A stretch of DNA of 64,000 nucleotides from Ruminobacter amylophilus (GCF_900115655.1 NZ_FOXF01000001.1:1-64000); one strand, 5' to 3'. Shown: positions 45,620 to 56,370, counted from the stretch's first letter. The notes: a model not told the origin generated them from the sequence alone. Numbers and translations are program-made.

Positions 45620-47656
45620 CTAGTAGCAGTTCTCCTTCTCGCTGTCGTAGATGAATACAGGATTCTGTACTCCGAGCAGATGCTGGTACATATAATCGTA
45701 CAGCACCACCTTCTGTACATAATTTCTTGTTTCATTGAAAGGAATGTTTTCAACGTAGGTTGCCAGATCTCTGCATACACCGTCTGAACTCTGCCATCTT
45801 ACAGCTCTTCTCGGACCGGCGTTATATCCTGCCGACGTGAAAATTCTGTTTCCGCCGAAATCACTCAGAAGATCCTTGAGATAAGCCGTTCCAAGAACAA
45901 CATTCACCTCTGGCTTAAGCAGGTCAACAGGTTTGCTGTAGCCCACTCCGTGTTTTCTGCTGACTATTTTGGCAGTTTCAGGCATGATCTGCATCAGTCC
46001 CATGGCACCTACCGGTGATTTGGCCTTCGGATTCATCATGCTTTCCTGACGGGTAATACCGTACATGAATGTAAGTGAAACCTTCTGGGCATCAGACTGA
46101 GTGCTGTAAATTTCCCTGTATGTTACAGGGAAACGAAGTGAGAGCACGTCCCAGTCTTTCTTGTAAATTGACTCCCACAGGGCCAGGTCATAGTAACCAC
46201 GTTCCGCCTCGGTCTTTGCAATATATCTGGCATCATCAACGGTAGCCTGATTCATCAGTTCCTTCCATTCAGTTCTCAGCCCTTTTCTGTCACCGAGAAA
46301 CTCATATTCGGTAAAGCGCAGATATGCCGGATACTTTTCAATAAAACCGGCTCTCTGTCTGATGTTCACTGAAGGAACTGCAACCTCATTGATAACATAC
46401 GGAGCCCCCACCTTGTCGGCGGCCAGATAACCGTAGAAGCTTCTCACGCCGGCAAGCTCCTTCATTATTGCTCTTGCCTCTTCCTCACGGCCAAGATTTT
46501 CAAGAGCAACGGCACGCCAGTATCTGTAGTTATCCTCCTTCAGAGTTTCAGCCGGAAGACGGTTCAGATACTTGTTCAGAGCGATGTAATCACGGTTCCA
46601 GATTGCCAGACGGATACGCTGTTTGAACATATCCTCATTTCCGAGTGATGGAAGTTCAGAATCGATGAAATCCATAGGCAGATCGTCTCTTTCAAACAGC
46701 AGGGAAATAATTATCGCCTTCTTGATGTCCCTTATATCCTTTTCGGAAGGATGATACTTGCTGATGAAAGACTGGAAATCCTTAAGTGCTCCTCTCGGTT
46801 CCACTCTTCCGTATCTTCTGAACACCGCAGTGGCCGCGGTTTTCTGTGTTACCGGAATGGCAGCGTATCCTGCCGGATTGGCATAATACTTACTCATAAG
46901 CTTCAGAGGTTCACTGTATGCCTTTGATTTATGAAGCATGCGGGCAGCCGTCTGATAAATTCCCTGTTTGTTGCGGGTCCAGTAAGCCTCATAGACACGT
47001 GAATATATGTCGGCCTCTGTCATGGCTCCGGTAGCCACCAGAACCGACGCAAGTCCCATACAGCCGGCGTTCAGAGGTTCTGCATGAGTGAATTTATTCT
47101 TAAGAAATGCCACCGCATTGTGTCTGTTGCCGGTCTTATACTGAGCCTTCAGCCACAGACATTTCAAATCCTCGCTCTGAGGAATGGAAGGAGAAACCGA
47201 CAGAACGCCCTTGTAGTCGGCATTGTTGTCGAATTTCTGAATATAGTAGCTTTTAAGACGAGCTGAAAGAACGTCATGCTGTCCGGAGTTTATGAACTTC
47301 CGGATCTGATTCATGTCCGCACCTGGTCTTTTAAGCATCAGATATTCAATATTCACAGCCAGAGGATAATCGGAAAGATCGTTTACGAGAATACTTTCCA
47401 CTTCAGCGTATTTTCCGGCACTGTATGCGTCAAGGGCATTCAGATATGCTTCACGCTGCTTTTCAAATCTGGTGTAGTCATGAACCTCGGCTTCTGGAAT
47501 AGGTTCCGATAATAAAACCGGTACATCAAGCTTGGCCGTATCTTCTTCAAATGACGGAGGAATGTCGGCTTTGGCACATGAACTCAAAATGGCGGACTGC
47601 ACAATGGCAGCTATAACAAAAACGATATTTTTTACGTAATTCTTCTGTTTCAACAT
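45620..47656 (-). CDS. slt: Soluble-type lytic murein transglycosylase (Slt70-like lipoprotein)
   Basis: Cleaves glycan strands in the periplasm. A long helical superhelical domain (to about residue 500) is followed by the SLT domain with the catalytic Glu in GITRQESMMNPKAKSP, then GAMGLMQIMPETA and FTSAGYNAGPRRA. The start ATG at 47656 gives a signal MLKQKNYVKNIVFVIAAIVQ ending AILSSC, so the enzyme is probably a lipoprotein. E. coli Slt70 is soluble. A TTG 42 bases upstream is unlikely because the promoter at 47699-47726 would start transcription there. The product has 678 residues (645 in E. coli). Confidence 0.92.
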   Translation of the reverse strand: MLKQKNYVKNIVFVIAAIVQSAILSSCAKADIPPSFEEDTAKLDVPVLLSEPIPEAEVHDYTRFEKQREAYLNALDAYSAGKYAEVESILVNDLSDYPLAVNIEYLMLKRPGADMNQIRKFINSGQHDVLSARLKSYYIQKFDNNADYKGVLSVSPSIPQSEDLKCLWLKAQYKTGNRHNAVAFLKNKFTHAEPLNAGCMGLASVLVATGAMTEADIYSRVYEAYWTRNKQGIYQTAARMLHKSKAYSEPLKLMSKYYANPAGYAAIPVTQKTAATAVFRRYGRVEPRGALKDFQSFISKYHPSEKDIRDIKKAIIISLLFERDDLPMDFIDSELPSLGNEDMFKQRIRLAIWNRDYIALNKYLNRLPAETLKEDNYRYWRAVALENLGREEEARAIMKELAGVRSFYGYLAADKVGAPYVINEVAVPSVNIRQRAGFIEKYPAYLRFTEYEFLGDRKGLRTEWKELMNQATVDDARYIAKTEAERGYYDLALWESIYKKDWDVLSLRFPVTYREIYSTQSDAQKVSLTFMYGITRQESMMNPKAKSPVGAMGLMQIMPETAKIVSRKHGVGYSKPVDLLKPEVNVVLGTAYLKDLLSDFGGNRIFTSAGYNAGPRRAVRWQSSDGVCRDLATYVENIPFNETRNYVQKVVLYDYMYQHLLGVQNPVFIYDSEKENCY

Positions 47657-47698
47657 ATCTCTATAAATCAACCGATTACTTAGGCTAAAGAACAACAA

Positions 47699-47726
47699 AA
47701 AATAAGAGAAGGCGACTGTCAGTCAA
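47699..47726 (-). promoter_or_regulatory. Candidate promoter of slt
   Basis: On the minus strand TTGACT (complement of 47721-47726) and TATTTT (complement of 47699-47704) are spaced by 16 bp, about 40 bp before the chosen ATG. Confidence 0.45.
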
Positions 47727-48160
47727 TCGTACGCATATTAAAAATTCATTAGAATGGAACACATATAAACAGTAACAATAAGACAAATAAATTTAATACT
47801 GATTATCATCACCTGTTTTTTGAGGCTGTTCCACTCTGTTTTTTACCTGTTATAAACACCATTAAATTATAACAATTTAAAGCAAAAACCCAAATTTTAT
47901 TTACAAAAATTTTTGTCTGATCAGAAAAAAAAGGCAAATGGTAAAGCAGGTAATTTCCGGTCATTATTTCAGGTAACACAATTTTGATAAAATACTAAAT
48001 TTTAAATAACCATATATCAATAAAATATAATTATATCAGTATATGCTTTAATATGATAATTTTTTGACCAAAACAGAAATTTCAGGCAGAAAAAAACAGT
48101 CGTAATGTTCCGCCATCAGAAAAAAGAGAGGATTGAAAAACAGTTATGACCAGAGGAATC
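47727..48160. other. AT-rich spacer between slt and ung
   Basis: Very AT-rich, with several A and T runs. I see no gene, RNA or repeat that I could defend. Confidence 0.5.
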
Positions 48161-48187
48161 AAAAAAATGCCGGAATTGAATCCGGCA
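48161..48187 (-). terminator. Terminator of ung
   Basis: TGCCGGA (48168-48174) pairs with TCCGGCA (48181-48187); seven A before it form the T-run on the minus strand. Confidence 0.75.
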
Positions 48188-48202
48188 GAGTATTGGTAAG
48201 AA

Positions 48203-48877
48203 TCAGAGATCCAGAGGAACCTGCCAGCATATAGGTTTTTTACCGTGAGCCACCAGATATTCATTGCATTTTAAAAAATGATTACAGCCGAAAAACCCCC
48301 TGTAGGCACTCAGCGGACTCGGATGAGCGCTTGTCAGGACAAGATGGCGGTTCTGATCCACGCATCTGCATTTTTTCTGTGCATGCGATCCCCAGAGCAT
48401 AAATACGGTATGTTCAGTGTATTCATTGATTTTCTCAATTACCACATCGGTAAAGGTATCCCATCCGATGCGTCCATGGCTCTGAGGCTGACCTTCTTCA
48501 ACGGTAAGGGTATTGTTCAGCATGAACACCCCCTGCCTTGCCCAGCTTTCAAGATAACCGTGTTCCGGAATGGTGAAACTGTCACCGTATTCATTTTTAA
48601 GTTCCTGGTAAATGTTGCGAAGAGAGGGAGGAATTTCCACTTCAGGTCTTACCGAAAAGCACAGACCATGTGCCTGATAAGGCCCGTGATACGGATCCTG
48701 ACCGATAATAACCACCCTTAAATCTTCAAGAGAAGTGTATTTAAAGGCATTAAACACATCCGCTCTCGGAGGATAAACATTAACACCAGAAGCTCTTCGC
48801 TGCTCCACATAAGCCAGAATCGACTTAAAATAATCCTTATCCTTTTCCGGACCTAACACATCATGCCAGGAAGTCAT
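48203..48877 (-). CDS. ung: Uracil-DNA glycosylase
   Basis: Removes uracil from DNA in base excision repair. The water-activating motif is [20 protein letters not shown] and the DNA-binding loop is [10 protein letters not shown]. The ATG at 48877 has AGGAG seven bases upstream and gives MTSWHDVLG with 224 residues, the normal size; a longer frame upstream has no family resemblance. Confidence 0.97.
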   Translation of the reverse strand: MTSWHDVLGPEKDKDYFKSILAYVEQRRASGVNVYPPRADVFNAFKYTSLEDLRVVIIGQDPYHGPYQAHGLCFSVRPEVEIPPSLRNIYQELKNEYGDSFTIPEHGYLESWARQGVFMLNNTLTVEEGQPQSHGRIGWDTFTDVVIEKINEYTEHTVFMLWGSHAQKKCRCVDQNRHLVLTSAHPSPLSAYRGFFGCNHFLKCNEYLVAHGKKPICWQVPLDL

Positions 48878-49427
48878 AAATAAGCTCCTAAGACCATGCG
48901 GGCTCCCCCCCATGGGAATGAGAAAACAAGTATAAAACCGCAGAAAGAATATCATCAATAGGCATATTAAGCAACAAAGAAGGACAGGTGTTTTTTCACG
49001 CAGGCAGAAGGCCGTTGAATTATTACCACTGCCTGCCACCATACCGGAGACGTACATTCATTTTAAACGTCTGAGCGTATTATCAGGACAACGTTCCTCC
49101 TTGCAAAAAACCCCTGCCATGTATCATTTTTAACCGTTTTGCGTGCTACATCTTATAAAACATAAACAAATAATCTTATAATGAAAAGAATGTATCTGAT
49201 TTTTTTGTATATGAAATCAATATCATTTTACATATTTAATAAAGAATATATATATACAACATTTGAGAATACAGGCCAGGTCAGTCCACTTAATCACCAT
49301 CACTCATGACTGAACTCGAGTCTGAAGGTAATAACACAGTCTGCTGACACTCTGCGAATGACGGCCTTTACTTCACTGATTCCGCCCATCGCAGAAAAGG
49401 CTGTGACAATCAGAAAGAGAAAACAAA
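48878..49427. other. Divergent spacer between ung and the sigma factor gene
   Basis: No gene seen. It should carry the promoters of both genes. A TATAAT on the plus strand lies at 49177-49182, without a good -35. The stretch 49190-49260 is extremely AT-rich. Confidence 0.4.
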
Positions 49428-51038
49428 ATGGCTACGACAAATAGTAACGACATCAACATTTCTCCAAGTCTCTATTACAGACTCAGGGATGAAAAGCTTC
49501 TTAATCCCAAAGAGGAACAGAAGCTGGCGGAAATAATCAAAGACAGCAACCGCAATATATGCAGTTTCATAGCTGAAGCCATTTTTATCGTTAAATTCAT
49601 TCTGGACAAATACGATGCCATGCTGGCGGCAAGTGACAGGAACGATAAGGAAGACGGAAAGATTCTTATCGAAAAACTTATTATCGGATTTACCGAAACA
49701 GATGCCAGAGTCTCCGTAAAAAAGAGTGAAAATAAATATGACGAAACCGGCGATTCAGCAGAGATAGTGATTCCTGGTAATGAACTGCAGGAAACAGCTC
49801 CAAGAAAATTCGCCGAGCTCAGAGAACTTTACGGCAAAACCGTCAAATCAATAAAAACAAAAGGAAAACAGGACGAGAGCACCATAAATCTGCAGAAGCA
49901 GCTCCGTGATCTTATCAGCACCTTTATTTTTACCCCATCCCTGTTCAACGAGATTATCGCTCATATCAATCTGCAGTTTTCACGTGTGCTTGAAATCTGT
50001 CACTGCTTCAGAGAGATACTTATCGATAAACTGAAAACAGGCACCAGAAACTTCAAATCCATGAATCTCAACAGAAATCTCAAGAACGTTTCCGTACCGA
50101 AAGAGACACTGTACTGGATTGAATCCATGGACGACCTTCCGGGCAAGACCTTAAGCAGACTCGAAAAATTTCCGGAAATGGCCCGTGCCGTGAAAAACTC
50201 CCTGCACAAACTCAAGCAGCTGGAAAGATTTACTTTTCATGATATTGCGGACATCATCAATATCTACAACAACATCAAAAAGGAATTCTCCAGAGGTATT
50301 GAAGCCAGAAACATCATGATTCAGGCCAACATCAGACTGGTAATGTATGAAGCCAGAAAATTCAACAAGGATGATGAAACATTCAATGACCTGACCCAGT
50401 ATGGCATTTTAGGTCTTATCAGAGCCATAGAAAAGTTTGACTACACCATGGGATTCAAACTTTCCACATATGCAACCTGCTGGATTAAGCAGTATATGAA
50501 CAGAGCCCTGAACAATGATTTCAAGTCCATCAGGCTTCCTGCAAACAAAGAGGAGAAGCTGAAAAAAATCAAACGTTTCAGCGTGGATTTCTACAAGAAA
50601 AACGGCCGGGATCCGAAAAATACGGAAATAGCCGAAGCTCTGAATATTTCTGCAAATGAAGTATCCAAACTCAAATTCTATGCCGTTCCCACCATATCAC
50701 TGAACGAATCCGTAAACCATGAAAATAACGGTGATGAACTGTACATAGAGAATGTATATCATGTTGATGATCAGGAAACGCCTGAAGACAGCGTGGAAAC
50801 ACAGAACATGAACGAAAGCATCAGCAATGCTCTGGAAATTCTGCCTGCGCAGGAAAGAGACGTTCTGCGAAGACGTTTCGGCATTGGCAAGTTTGATCCG
50901 CAGACACTAGATGAAATCGCCAAACTGTACGGAGTCAAAGCTGAAAGAATCCGTCAGATTGAGGAACAGGCTCTGAGACGTCTGAAAACCAATTCCAGAT
51001 TTGAATTTCTCCGCGACTGGATAGGAAGCATAAAATAA
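49428..51038 (+). CDS. Divergent sigma-70 family factor (RpoD paralogue)
   Basis: Directs RNA polymerase to promoters. Region 2 lies near residues 295-375: NIRLVMYEARKF, DLTQYGILGLIRAIEKFD and GFKLSTYATCWIKQYMNRAL. Region 4.2 begins near residue 493 with TLDEIAKLYGVKAERIRQIE. Against RpoD, the invariant aromatic pair WW is CW and the T of QAITR is N, while ERIRQ for the -35 is kept. Region 1.1 is not recognisable, and a long helical non-conserved region (about 60-290) separates regions 1.2 and 2. At 536 residues it is too long for RpoS or RpoH and too divergent to be the main RpoD. Its regulon is unknown. Confidence 0.8.
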   Translation: MATTNSNDINISPSLYYRLRDEKLLNPKEEQKLAEIIKDSNRNICSFIAEAIFIVKFILDKYDAMLAASDRNDKEDGKILIEKLIIGFTETDARVSVKKSENKYDETGDSAEIVIPGNELQETAPRKFAELRELYGKTVKSIKTKGKQDESTINLQKQLRDLISTFIFTPSLFNEIIAHINLQFSRVLEICHCFREILIDKLKTGTRNFKSMNLNRNLKNVSVPKETLYWIESMDDLPGKTLSRLEKFPEMARAVKNSLHKLKQLERFTFHDIADIINIYNNIKKEFSRGIEARNIMIQANIRLVMYEARKFNKDDETFNDLTQYGILGLIRAIEKFDYTMGFKLSTYATCWIKQYMNRALNNDFKSIRLPANKEEKLKKIKRFSVDFYKKNGRDPKNTEIAEALNISANEVSKLKFYAVPTISLNESVNHENNGDELYIENVYHVDDQETPEDSVETQNMNESISNALEILPAQERDVLRRRFGIGKFDPQTLDEIAKLYGVKAERIRQIEEQALRRLKTNSRFEFLRDWIGSIK

Positions 51039-51067
51039 TTCTTTAAGTAATTGTGAATTCGTAAAAC

Positions 51068-51799
51068 ATGAATACTGCTGAAGAAATCTTTCGTAAAAAA
51101 AAGATGTGCCGTCATCTTCTTGAGAAATTCGGATTTATCATAAATGACAATACCTACATCTACTCACGCCTGTTTTTAAACGACAGATTCAGAGCAGTCG
51201 TGCAAATAACCACAGACGGAAAAATATCCGCCTCGGTGATTGATACTGACACTAATGAAGAATATCTTCCTCTTAACGTACCATCATATACCGGCAGGTT
51301 TATCGCAGAAGTTCGCAACGATTTTTCCAACATTCTGAAACAGATAGCGGACAAATGCTTTTTAAACGAGTACTTCATATTCGAGCAGACCAATCGAATA
51401 AGCAGACTTATTACCGACAGATATGGCGAGAAGCCAGATTTTCCTTTCAAAAGATCTCCAGACTGCGGTGTATTCAGATATGCCGAAAACCGTAAATGGT
51501 ATGCAATTATCATGAATGTCAGAAGAGACAGACTGAATTCAATCTCAAATAATTTATGCGCAGTCGATTCGCTAAAACATTCACGTTCAACTCCTGTCAG
51601 CGATGAAATCATTGAAATAATCAACCTCAAGATTCCAGAAAAGGATATTGCCGTTTTACAAAAGATCCACGGAATTTATCCGGCATATCACATGAATAAA
51701 AAAAACTGGATAACGATATCCCTGGACGGAACGGTACCTGACGATCAGATAATGACACTTGCCGACCGCAGCCGCTCGATAATCGTTTCCGGTCATTAA
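51068..51799 (+). CDS. MmcQ/YjbR-family protein
   Basis: The C-terminal half carries the MmcQ/YjbR signature GIYPAYHMNKKNWITISLDG with DDQIMTLADRSRSII, a CyaY-like fold of unknown molecular role, sometimes annotated as DNA-binding. The N-terminal 100 residues form a second region seen in longer family members (YTGRFIAEVRNDFSNILKQI). It starts 29 bp after the sigma factor and is likely co-transcribed. Whether it works with the sigma factor is open. Confidence 0.75.
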   Translation: MNTAEEIFRKKKMCRHLLEKFGFIINDNTYIYSRLFLNDRFRAVVQITTDGKISASVIDTDTNEEYLPLNVPSYTGRFIAEVRNDFSNILKQIADKCFLNEYFIFEQTNRISRLITDRYGEKPDFPFKRSPDCGVFRYAENRKWYAIIMNVRRDRLNSISNNLCAVDSLKHSRSTPVSDEIIEIINLKIPEKDIAVLQKIHGIYPAYHMNKKNWITISLDGTVPDDQIMTLADRSRSIIVSGH

Positions 51800-52033
51800 C
51801 ATTCAGAAAGCAGTATATGATTCAGATATAAAAGAACTGAAGCTGCCAGCTGTGACTGCTCGAATACATGCATTTACAGAACTGTTATGAAACGACTTTT
51901 GTCAAGCAGTAATTTAGGCAAGACATTTTCCTCAGTGTAAGCACGGCATTGGCCACTCTGTTATACGGGGATTGGTTACCTCAGGTCAATGGTTCGCCGC
52001 GAATTCTATTGGTCTTTCATCGAGGATCACTGT

Positions 52034-52834
52034 TTACAGTGCCATCTGTTCTGCGGTTCGGAAACGATTGAAATCACCAACCTCGGAAATAAATGACATG
52101 GCAGTATTGGTTTGTATACCTTTGATGCATACCAGTTTCTTCACTTTGTCGGCATACCGTTCATTTGAGGCGAAATCCTCTATTCTGACATCAAAAGCTT
52201 CAATTTTGCTTTTAAGCGCTTCGTATGTTGCAAGGTATTCATTTATGATTTCTTGCTGCTTAAATGTGCACTCCAGGCGCTTTATCCATTGAATATGGGC
52301 AAGTGTCCATTTGGATTTGTCATACTGAAATCCGTGTCTTAAACAAAATGCATTCAATCGCTGCTTTATCTGTTTTAGAGCTGTCTGATGATCATCACGC
52401 ATTCTGAGGTAATCCCTCACATCCTCGTCTTCAATATCGGGAATATTGACAGCTTTATAGGCTCCGCTTGCCAGACATCTGGCAATATCCAAAGCATCCC
52501 TGAAGTCATTCTTCTGCTTCTTTCCGCCTTTCTGTACAGCCATTGTACTTGGAGCCAGAATCATACAGTTGATGCCTGATTTGGTTAATTCTCTGTAAGG
52601 AACATAACCGAGACATCCTGCTTCATATCCGCAGACAATATCGATGTCCTTTCTTTGTGATTTCAGATTACAAATATACTTTTCGGTGTTTTTTATTAAG
52701 TCTTCTTTAAACTGCACCTGACCGAATATCTTATCCTCGGTCATGCCGTAACCAGGTTCAAAAGAGCACAAAGTAAAGTTAGAAGAGTGGACATCCATTC
52801 CAATATATATTATCTTATTCATAACGACCTTCAT
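52034..52834 (-). pseudogene. IS110-family transposase, C-terminally truncated
   Basis: The N-terminal DEDD part is intact (YIGMDVHSSNF, VCGYEAGCLGY, KNDFRDALDIARCL). The protein then follows copy 1 to VGDFNRFRTAEQ and ends after MAL, through the deletion. The Tnp domain with the catalytic serine is missing. This copy does not have the frameshift of copy 1, so it preserves the original N-terminal frame. Confidence 0.88.
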
Positions 52835-52866
52835 TCAATGTATGTATTAAATTCATTCAATGTATG
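52830..52866. repeat. 15-nt direct repeat in IS copy 2
   Basis: TTCATTCAATGTATG occurs at 52830-52844 and 52852-52866. Copy 1 has a single, slightly different version, so a local duplication took place in copy 2. Confidence 0.8.
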
Positions 52867-53071
52867 CGGTAAATCCGTTTCTGTTTGTTTAACATCTACA
52901 GTCTACACGGTAAATCCACGATTTGCATTCATTCGTGGAGGTCGTTTCATATTGTCTTTTCTATTTGTGGAATAATATTTTCCATGAATCTGAGATGGTT
53001 ATTGTAACAGTTACAATATTCTTCTCTTTGATTTAGTTTCCATAGAAATGATTGACGGATAAGCATAGGAA

Positions 53072-53107
53072 TAAAAACAGCCTGAAGGACTATAACCTTC
53101 AGGCTGT
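53072..53107 (-). terminator. Terminator of guaA
   Basis: ACAGCCTGAAGG (53077-53088) pairs perfectly with CCTTCAGGCTGT (53096-53107). On the minus strand TTTTTA follows. Confidence 0.85.
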
Positions 53108-53188
53108 TTGCATAAGATTTAAGAATATCTCTTTACGGTGCTTCAGGAAAATGAGAACAAAGCCGGATTATCCTTCAGCGCGATAGAA

Positions 53189-54766
53189 TTATTCCCATTC
53201 AATAGTTGCAGGAGGCTTACCTGACACGTCATAAACCACGCGGCTGATACCGTTGATTTCGTTGATGATACGATTTGATACGCGACCTAACAGATCATAC
53301 GGAAGTTCTGCCCAGTGAGCAGTCATGAAGTCGATGGTCTGTACGGCACGCAGAGACACCACGTAATCATAACGACGACCGTCCCCCATAACACCTACTG
53401 ACTTCACAGGGAGGAACACTACGAATGCCTGAGATACCTTGTGATACCATTCAGCCTTGTAGAGTTCTTCGATAAAGATTGCATCGGCACGACGTAAAAG
53501 ATCACAGTATTCCTTCTTAACTTCACCCAGTACGCGAACACCGAGACCAGGGCCAGGGAACGGATGACGGTAAAGCATTTCATAAGGAAGACCTAAAGCA
53601 AGACCAATCTTTCTTACTTCATCCTTGAACAGTTCTCTTAAAGGTTCAACCAGACTGAACTTGAGATCAGGTGGCAGACCGCCAACGTTGTGGTGAGACT
53701 TGATTACCTGAGCCTTACCGGTCTTGGCTGCTGCTGATTCGATTACGTCAGGATAGATTGTACCCTGAGCAAGGAAGGTTACGTCAGTAAGCTTTCTTGC
53801 TTCATCAGCGAATACGTCGATAAATGCCTTGCCGATGGCCTTACGCTTGGCTTCAGGATCACTTACGCCCTTAAGTACGGAAAGGAAGCGGTCTTCTGCA
53901 TCAACATAAACGATGTTGAGACCGAACTTATCGCCGAACATTTCCTTAACCTGAGCACCTTCGTTGAGACGTAACAGACCATTGTCAACAAATACGCAGG
54001 TAAGCTTGTCACCGATGGCGCGATGCAGAAGAAGTGCGGTTACGGAAGAGTCTACACCGCCTGAAAGGCCGAGCATAACCTTGTTGTCACCGACTGTGGC
54101 TCTGATTCTGGCGATGGCATCTTCGATAATTGCTTCAGGAGACCATAAACAGTTAAGCTTACAGATCTTCTTAACAAAATTTTCCAGCATTACGGCACCG
54201 CTCTTGGTATGGGTAACTTCAGGATGGAACTGAACGCCGTAGAAATTACGCTTTGGATCATAGATGGCTGCATAAGGACAGCTTGGAGTTGAAGCTGAAA
54301 CTTCAAAACCGGCTGGAATTGAGTCAACCTTGTCACCATGGCTCATCCATACTTCAAGCTGCTTTCTGCCGTTTTCAGTCTTGTCGCAGATACCGTCAAA
54401 CAGAGGATTGTTGTCATTTAAGAGATCAACTGCCGCATAACCGTATTCACGAAGATTTGAACACTTTACGCTGCCGCCGAGCTGAGCTGACATGGTCTGA
54501 AGACCATAGCAGATACCGAGAACAGGAACACCGGCTTCGAATACGTATTCAGGAGCTCTTGGAGAACCTTCATCGTTAACTGAGCATGGACCGCCTGAAA
54601 GAATGATACCGTTAGGATTGAATTCCTTAATCTGTTCCGCGGTAACATCGTTAGCCCATAACTCACAGTAAACACCGATTTCACGTACACGACGGGCAAT
54701 CAGCTGAGTAACCTGGGAACCAAAATCCAAAATCAGGATTTTTTCATTGTGGATATTTTTTTCCAT
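53189..54766 (-). CDS. guaA: GMP synthase (glutamine-hydrolysing)
   Basis: Converts XMP to GMP with glutamine and ATP. The N-terminal class I amidotransferase has the nucleophile Cys in [11 protein letters not shown] and the HPEVTHT triad part. The ATP-pyrophosphatase P-loop is [10 protein letters not shown], and the C-terminal dimerisation domain ends in TIEWE. The 525 residues match E. coli GuaA exactly. It follows guaB by 66 bp that contain a terminator-like hairpin. Confidence 0.98.
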   Translation of the reverse strand: MEKNIHNEKILILDFGSQVTQLIARRVREIGVYCELWANDVTAEQIKEFNPNGIILSGGPCSVNDEGSPRAPEYVFEAGVPVLGICYGLQTMSAQLGGSVKCSNLREYGYAAVDLLNDNNPLFDGICDKTENGRKQLEVWMSHGDKVDSIPAGFEVSASTPSCPYAAIYDPKRNFYGVQFHPEVTHTKSGAVMLENFVKKICKLNCLWSPEAIIEDAIARIRATVGDNKVMLGLSGGVDSSVTALLLHRAIGDKLTCVFVDNGLLRLNEGAQVKEMFGDKFGLNIVYVDAEDRFLSVLKGVSDPEAKRKAIGKAFIDVFADEARKLTDVTFLAQGTIYPDVIESAAAKTGKAQVIKSHHNVGGLPPDLKFSLVEPLRELFKDEVRKIGLALGLPYEMLYRHPFPGPGLGVRVLGEVKKEYCDLLRRADAIFIEELYKAEWYHKVSQAFVVFLPVKSVGVMGDGRRYDYVVSLRAVQTIDFMTAHWAELPYDLLGRVSNRIINEINGISRVVYDVSGKPPATIEWE

Positions 54767-54785
54767 AATAAATAAATTTCCTAAA

Positions 54786-54810
54786 TAAAAAGCCGGACTG
54801 AGCAGTCCGG
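54786..54810 (-). terminator. Hairpin with T-run between guaB and guaA
   Basis: CCGGACTG (54793-54800) pairs perfectly with CAGTCCGG (54803-54810). On the minus strand CTTTTTATTT follows. It lies inside the guaBA operon, so it is probably a partial terminator that lowers guaA expression relative to guaB, or part of a regulated attenuator. Confidence 0.7.
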
Positions 54811-54832
54811 TCCGGCCTTACGTTGTTACAAA

Positions 54833-56293
54833 TTAAATTCTGTAGTTAGGTGCTTCCTTGGTGATGGTAACATCATGAACATGAGATTCCTTGATGCCTG
54901 CACCGGTAATACGTACGAACTTGGCCTTGGTACGCATATCATCGATGGTTGCGCAGCCGGTAAGACCCATTGCTGAACGGAGACCGCCCATCTGCTGATG
55001 AATGATGTGCTTTAAAAGTCCCTTGTATGGTACACGGGCTTCAATTCCTTCAGGAACAAGCTTGTCTGCAGCATTGTCAGACTGGAAGTATCTGTCGGCA
55101 CTGCCCTTTGACATTGCACCGAGAGAACCCATACCGCGGTATGACTTGAATGATCTGCCGCCGAACAGTTCAACTTCACCAGGAGCTTCTTCAGTACCGG
55201 CGAACATAGAACCAACCATTACGAGGTTTGCACCTGCAGCAATGGCCTTGGCAATATCACCTGAGAATCTGATACCGCCGTCAGCGATAACCTTGATGTC
55301 AGTACCCTTAAGAGCTTCAACAGCATTTGAAACAGCGGTAATCTGAGGTACACCGCAACCGGTTACGATACGGGTGGTACAGATAGAACCAGGACCGATA
55401 CCAACCTTAACAGTGCTTGCACCGGCTTCAGCAACAGCAATTGCGCCTTCTGCGGTAGCAACGTTACCGGCAACAATATCAATATGAGGATAAGCTTCAC
55501 GGGTAGCCTTGATACGATCAAGAACGCCCTGAGAATGACCGTGTGATGAATCAATCAGCAGAACGTCAACACCGGCTTCAACCAGAGCCTTAACACGTTC
55601 TTCGTTACCTGCACCTGCACCTACGGCAGCACCGCAGCGTAAACGGCCTAATGAATCCTTACATGCGTTAGGCTTGCTTTCAGCCTTCTGGAAGTCCTTA
55701 ACGGTAATCATGCCCTTTAACTTGAAGTTTGCATCGGTTACCAGAACCTTTTCAATGCGGTTCTTCTGCATTAAAGACTGAACTACTTCTCTTGATTCGT
55801 TTTCATGACAGGTAACAAGACGATCCTTTGGAGTCATGATTTCGTAAACCTTCTTGCTGAGGTCGGTTACGAATCTTACGTCACGACCGGTGATGAGACC
55901 TAAAAGGTCGCCTTCGTCGTCAACAACAGGATAGCCTGCAAAACCGTTCTTATGGGTTAATGCCACGATTTCAGCCAGAGTGGTTTCAGGATGAACTGTG
56001 ATAGGATCAACAACCACACCGCTTTCAAACTTCTTTACACGGCGAACTTCATCAGCCTGCTTTTCAATGGACATGTTCTTATGAATGAAACCGAGACCGC
56101 CTTCCTGAGCAAGAGCAATAGCGAGATTTGACTCGGTAACGGTATCCATTGCTGCGGAAACCATAGGAATGTTGAGAGTGATATTGGCGGTTAACTTGGT
56201 ACGTAAGTCTGCAGTATTAGGCAGGACGGTTGAATGAGATGGAACTAAGAGAACATCATCGAATGTTAATGCTTCTTCTACGATTCTAAGCAT
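54833..56293 (-). CDS. guaB: Inosine-5'-monophosphate dehydrogenase
   Basis: NAD-dependent oxidation of IMP to XMP, the committed step to guanine nucleotides. The barrel has [20 protein letters not shown], the catalytic Cys loop [15 protein letters not shown], and the flap [24 protein letters not shown] pair lies near residues 95-210. The ATG at 56293 gives [13 protein letters not shown], the standard start, and 486 residues; a frame five residues longer has no support. Confidence 0.98.
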   Translation of the reverse strand: MLRIVEEALTFDDVLLVPSHSTVLPNTADLRTKLTANITLNIPMVSAAMDTVTESNLAIALAQEGGLGFIHKNMSIEKQADEVRRVKKFESGVVVDPITVHPETTLAEIVALTHKNGFAGYPVVDDEGDLLGLITGRDVRFVTDLSKKVYEIMTPKDRLVTCHENESREVVQSLMQKNRIEKVLVTDANFKLKGMITVKDFQKAESKPNACKDSLGRLRCGAAVGAGAGNEERVKALVEAGVDVLLIDSSHGHSQGVLDRIKATREAYPHIDIVAGNVATAEGAIAVAEAGASTVKVGIGPGSICTTRIVTGCGVPQITAVSNAVEALKGTDIKVIADGGIRFSGDIAKAIAAGANLVMVGSMFAGTEEAPGEVELFGGRSFKSYRGMGSLGAMSKGSADRYFQSDNAADKLVPEGIEARVPYKGLLKHIIHQQMGGLRSAMGLTGCATIDDMRTKAKFVRITGAGIKESHVHDVTITKEAPNYRI

Positions 56294-56341
56294 GTGGCAA
56301 AACCTCACATCAATTAAATTAATGGGTAATTTTGCGTTGAT

Positions 56342-56370
56342 ATTATAGGCATTTAGGTATTAAAGGTAAA
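56342..56370 (-). promoter_or_regulatory. Promoter of guaBA
   Basis: On the minus strand TTTACC (complement of 56365-56370), 17 bp and a perfect TATAAT (complement of 56342-56347). The leader would be about 43 nt. Confidence 0.6.

Larger units (their letters stand above)
51881..52957 (-). mobile_element. IS110-family element, IS1111-like, copy 2 (internally deleted)
   Basis: Nearly identical to copy 1 and in the same orientation. The same subterminal repeats TATGAAACGAC (51886-51896) and GTCGTTTCATA (52941-52951) are present. It lacks about 321 bp that correspond to 22049-22369 of copy 1, removing the end of the transposase gene and most of the 3' non-coding region. A 22-bp tandem duplication is present upstream of the transposase start. 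It cannot encode a working transposase. Confidence 0.88.
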
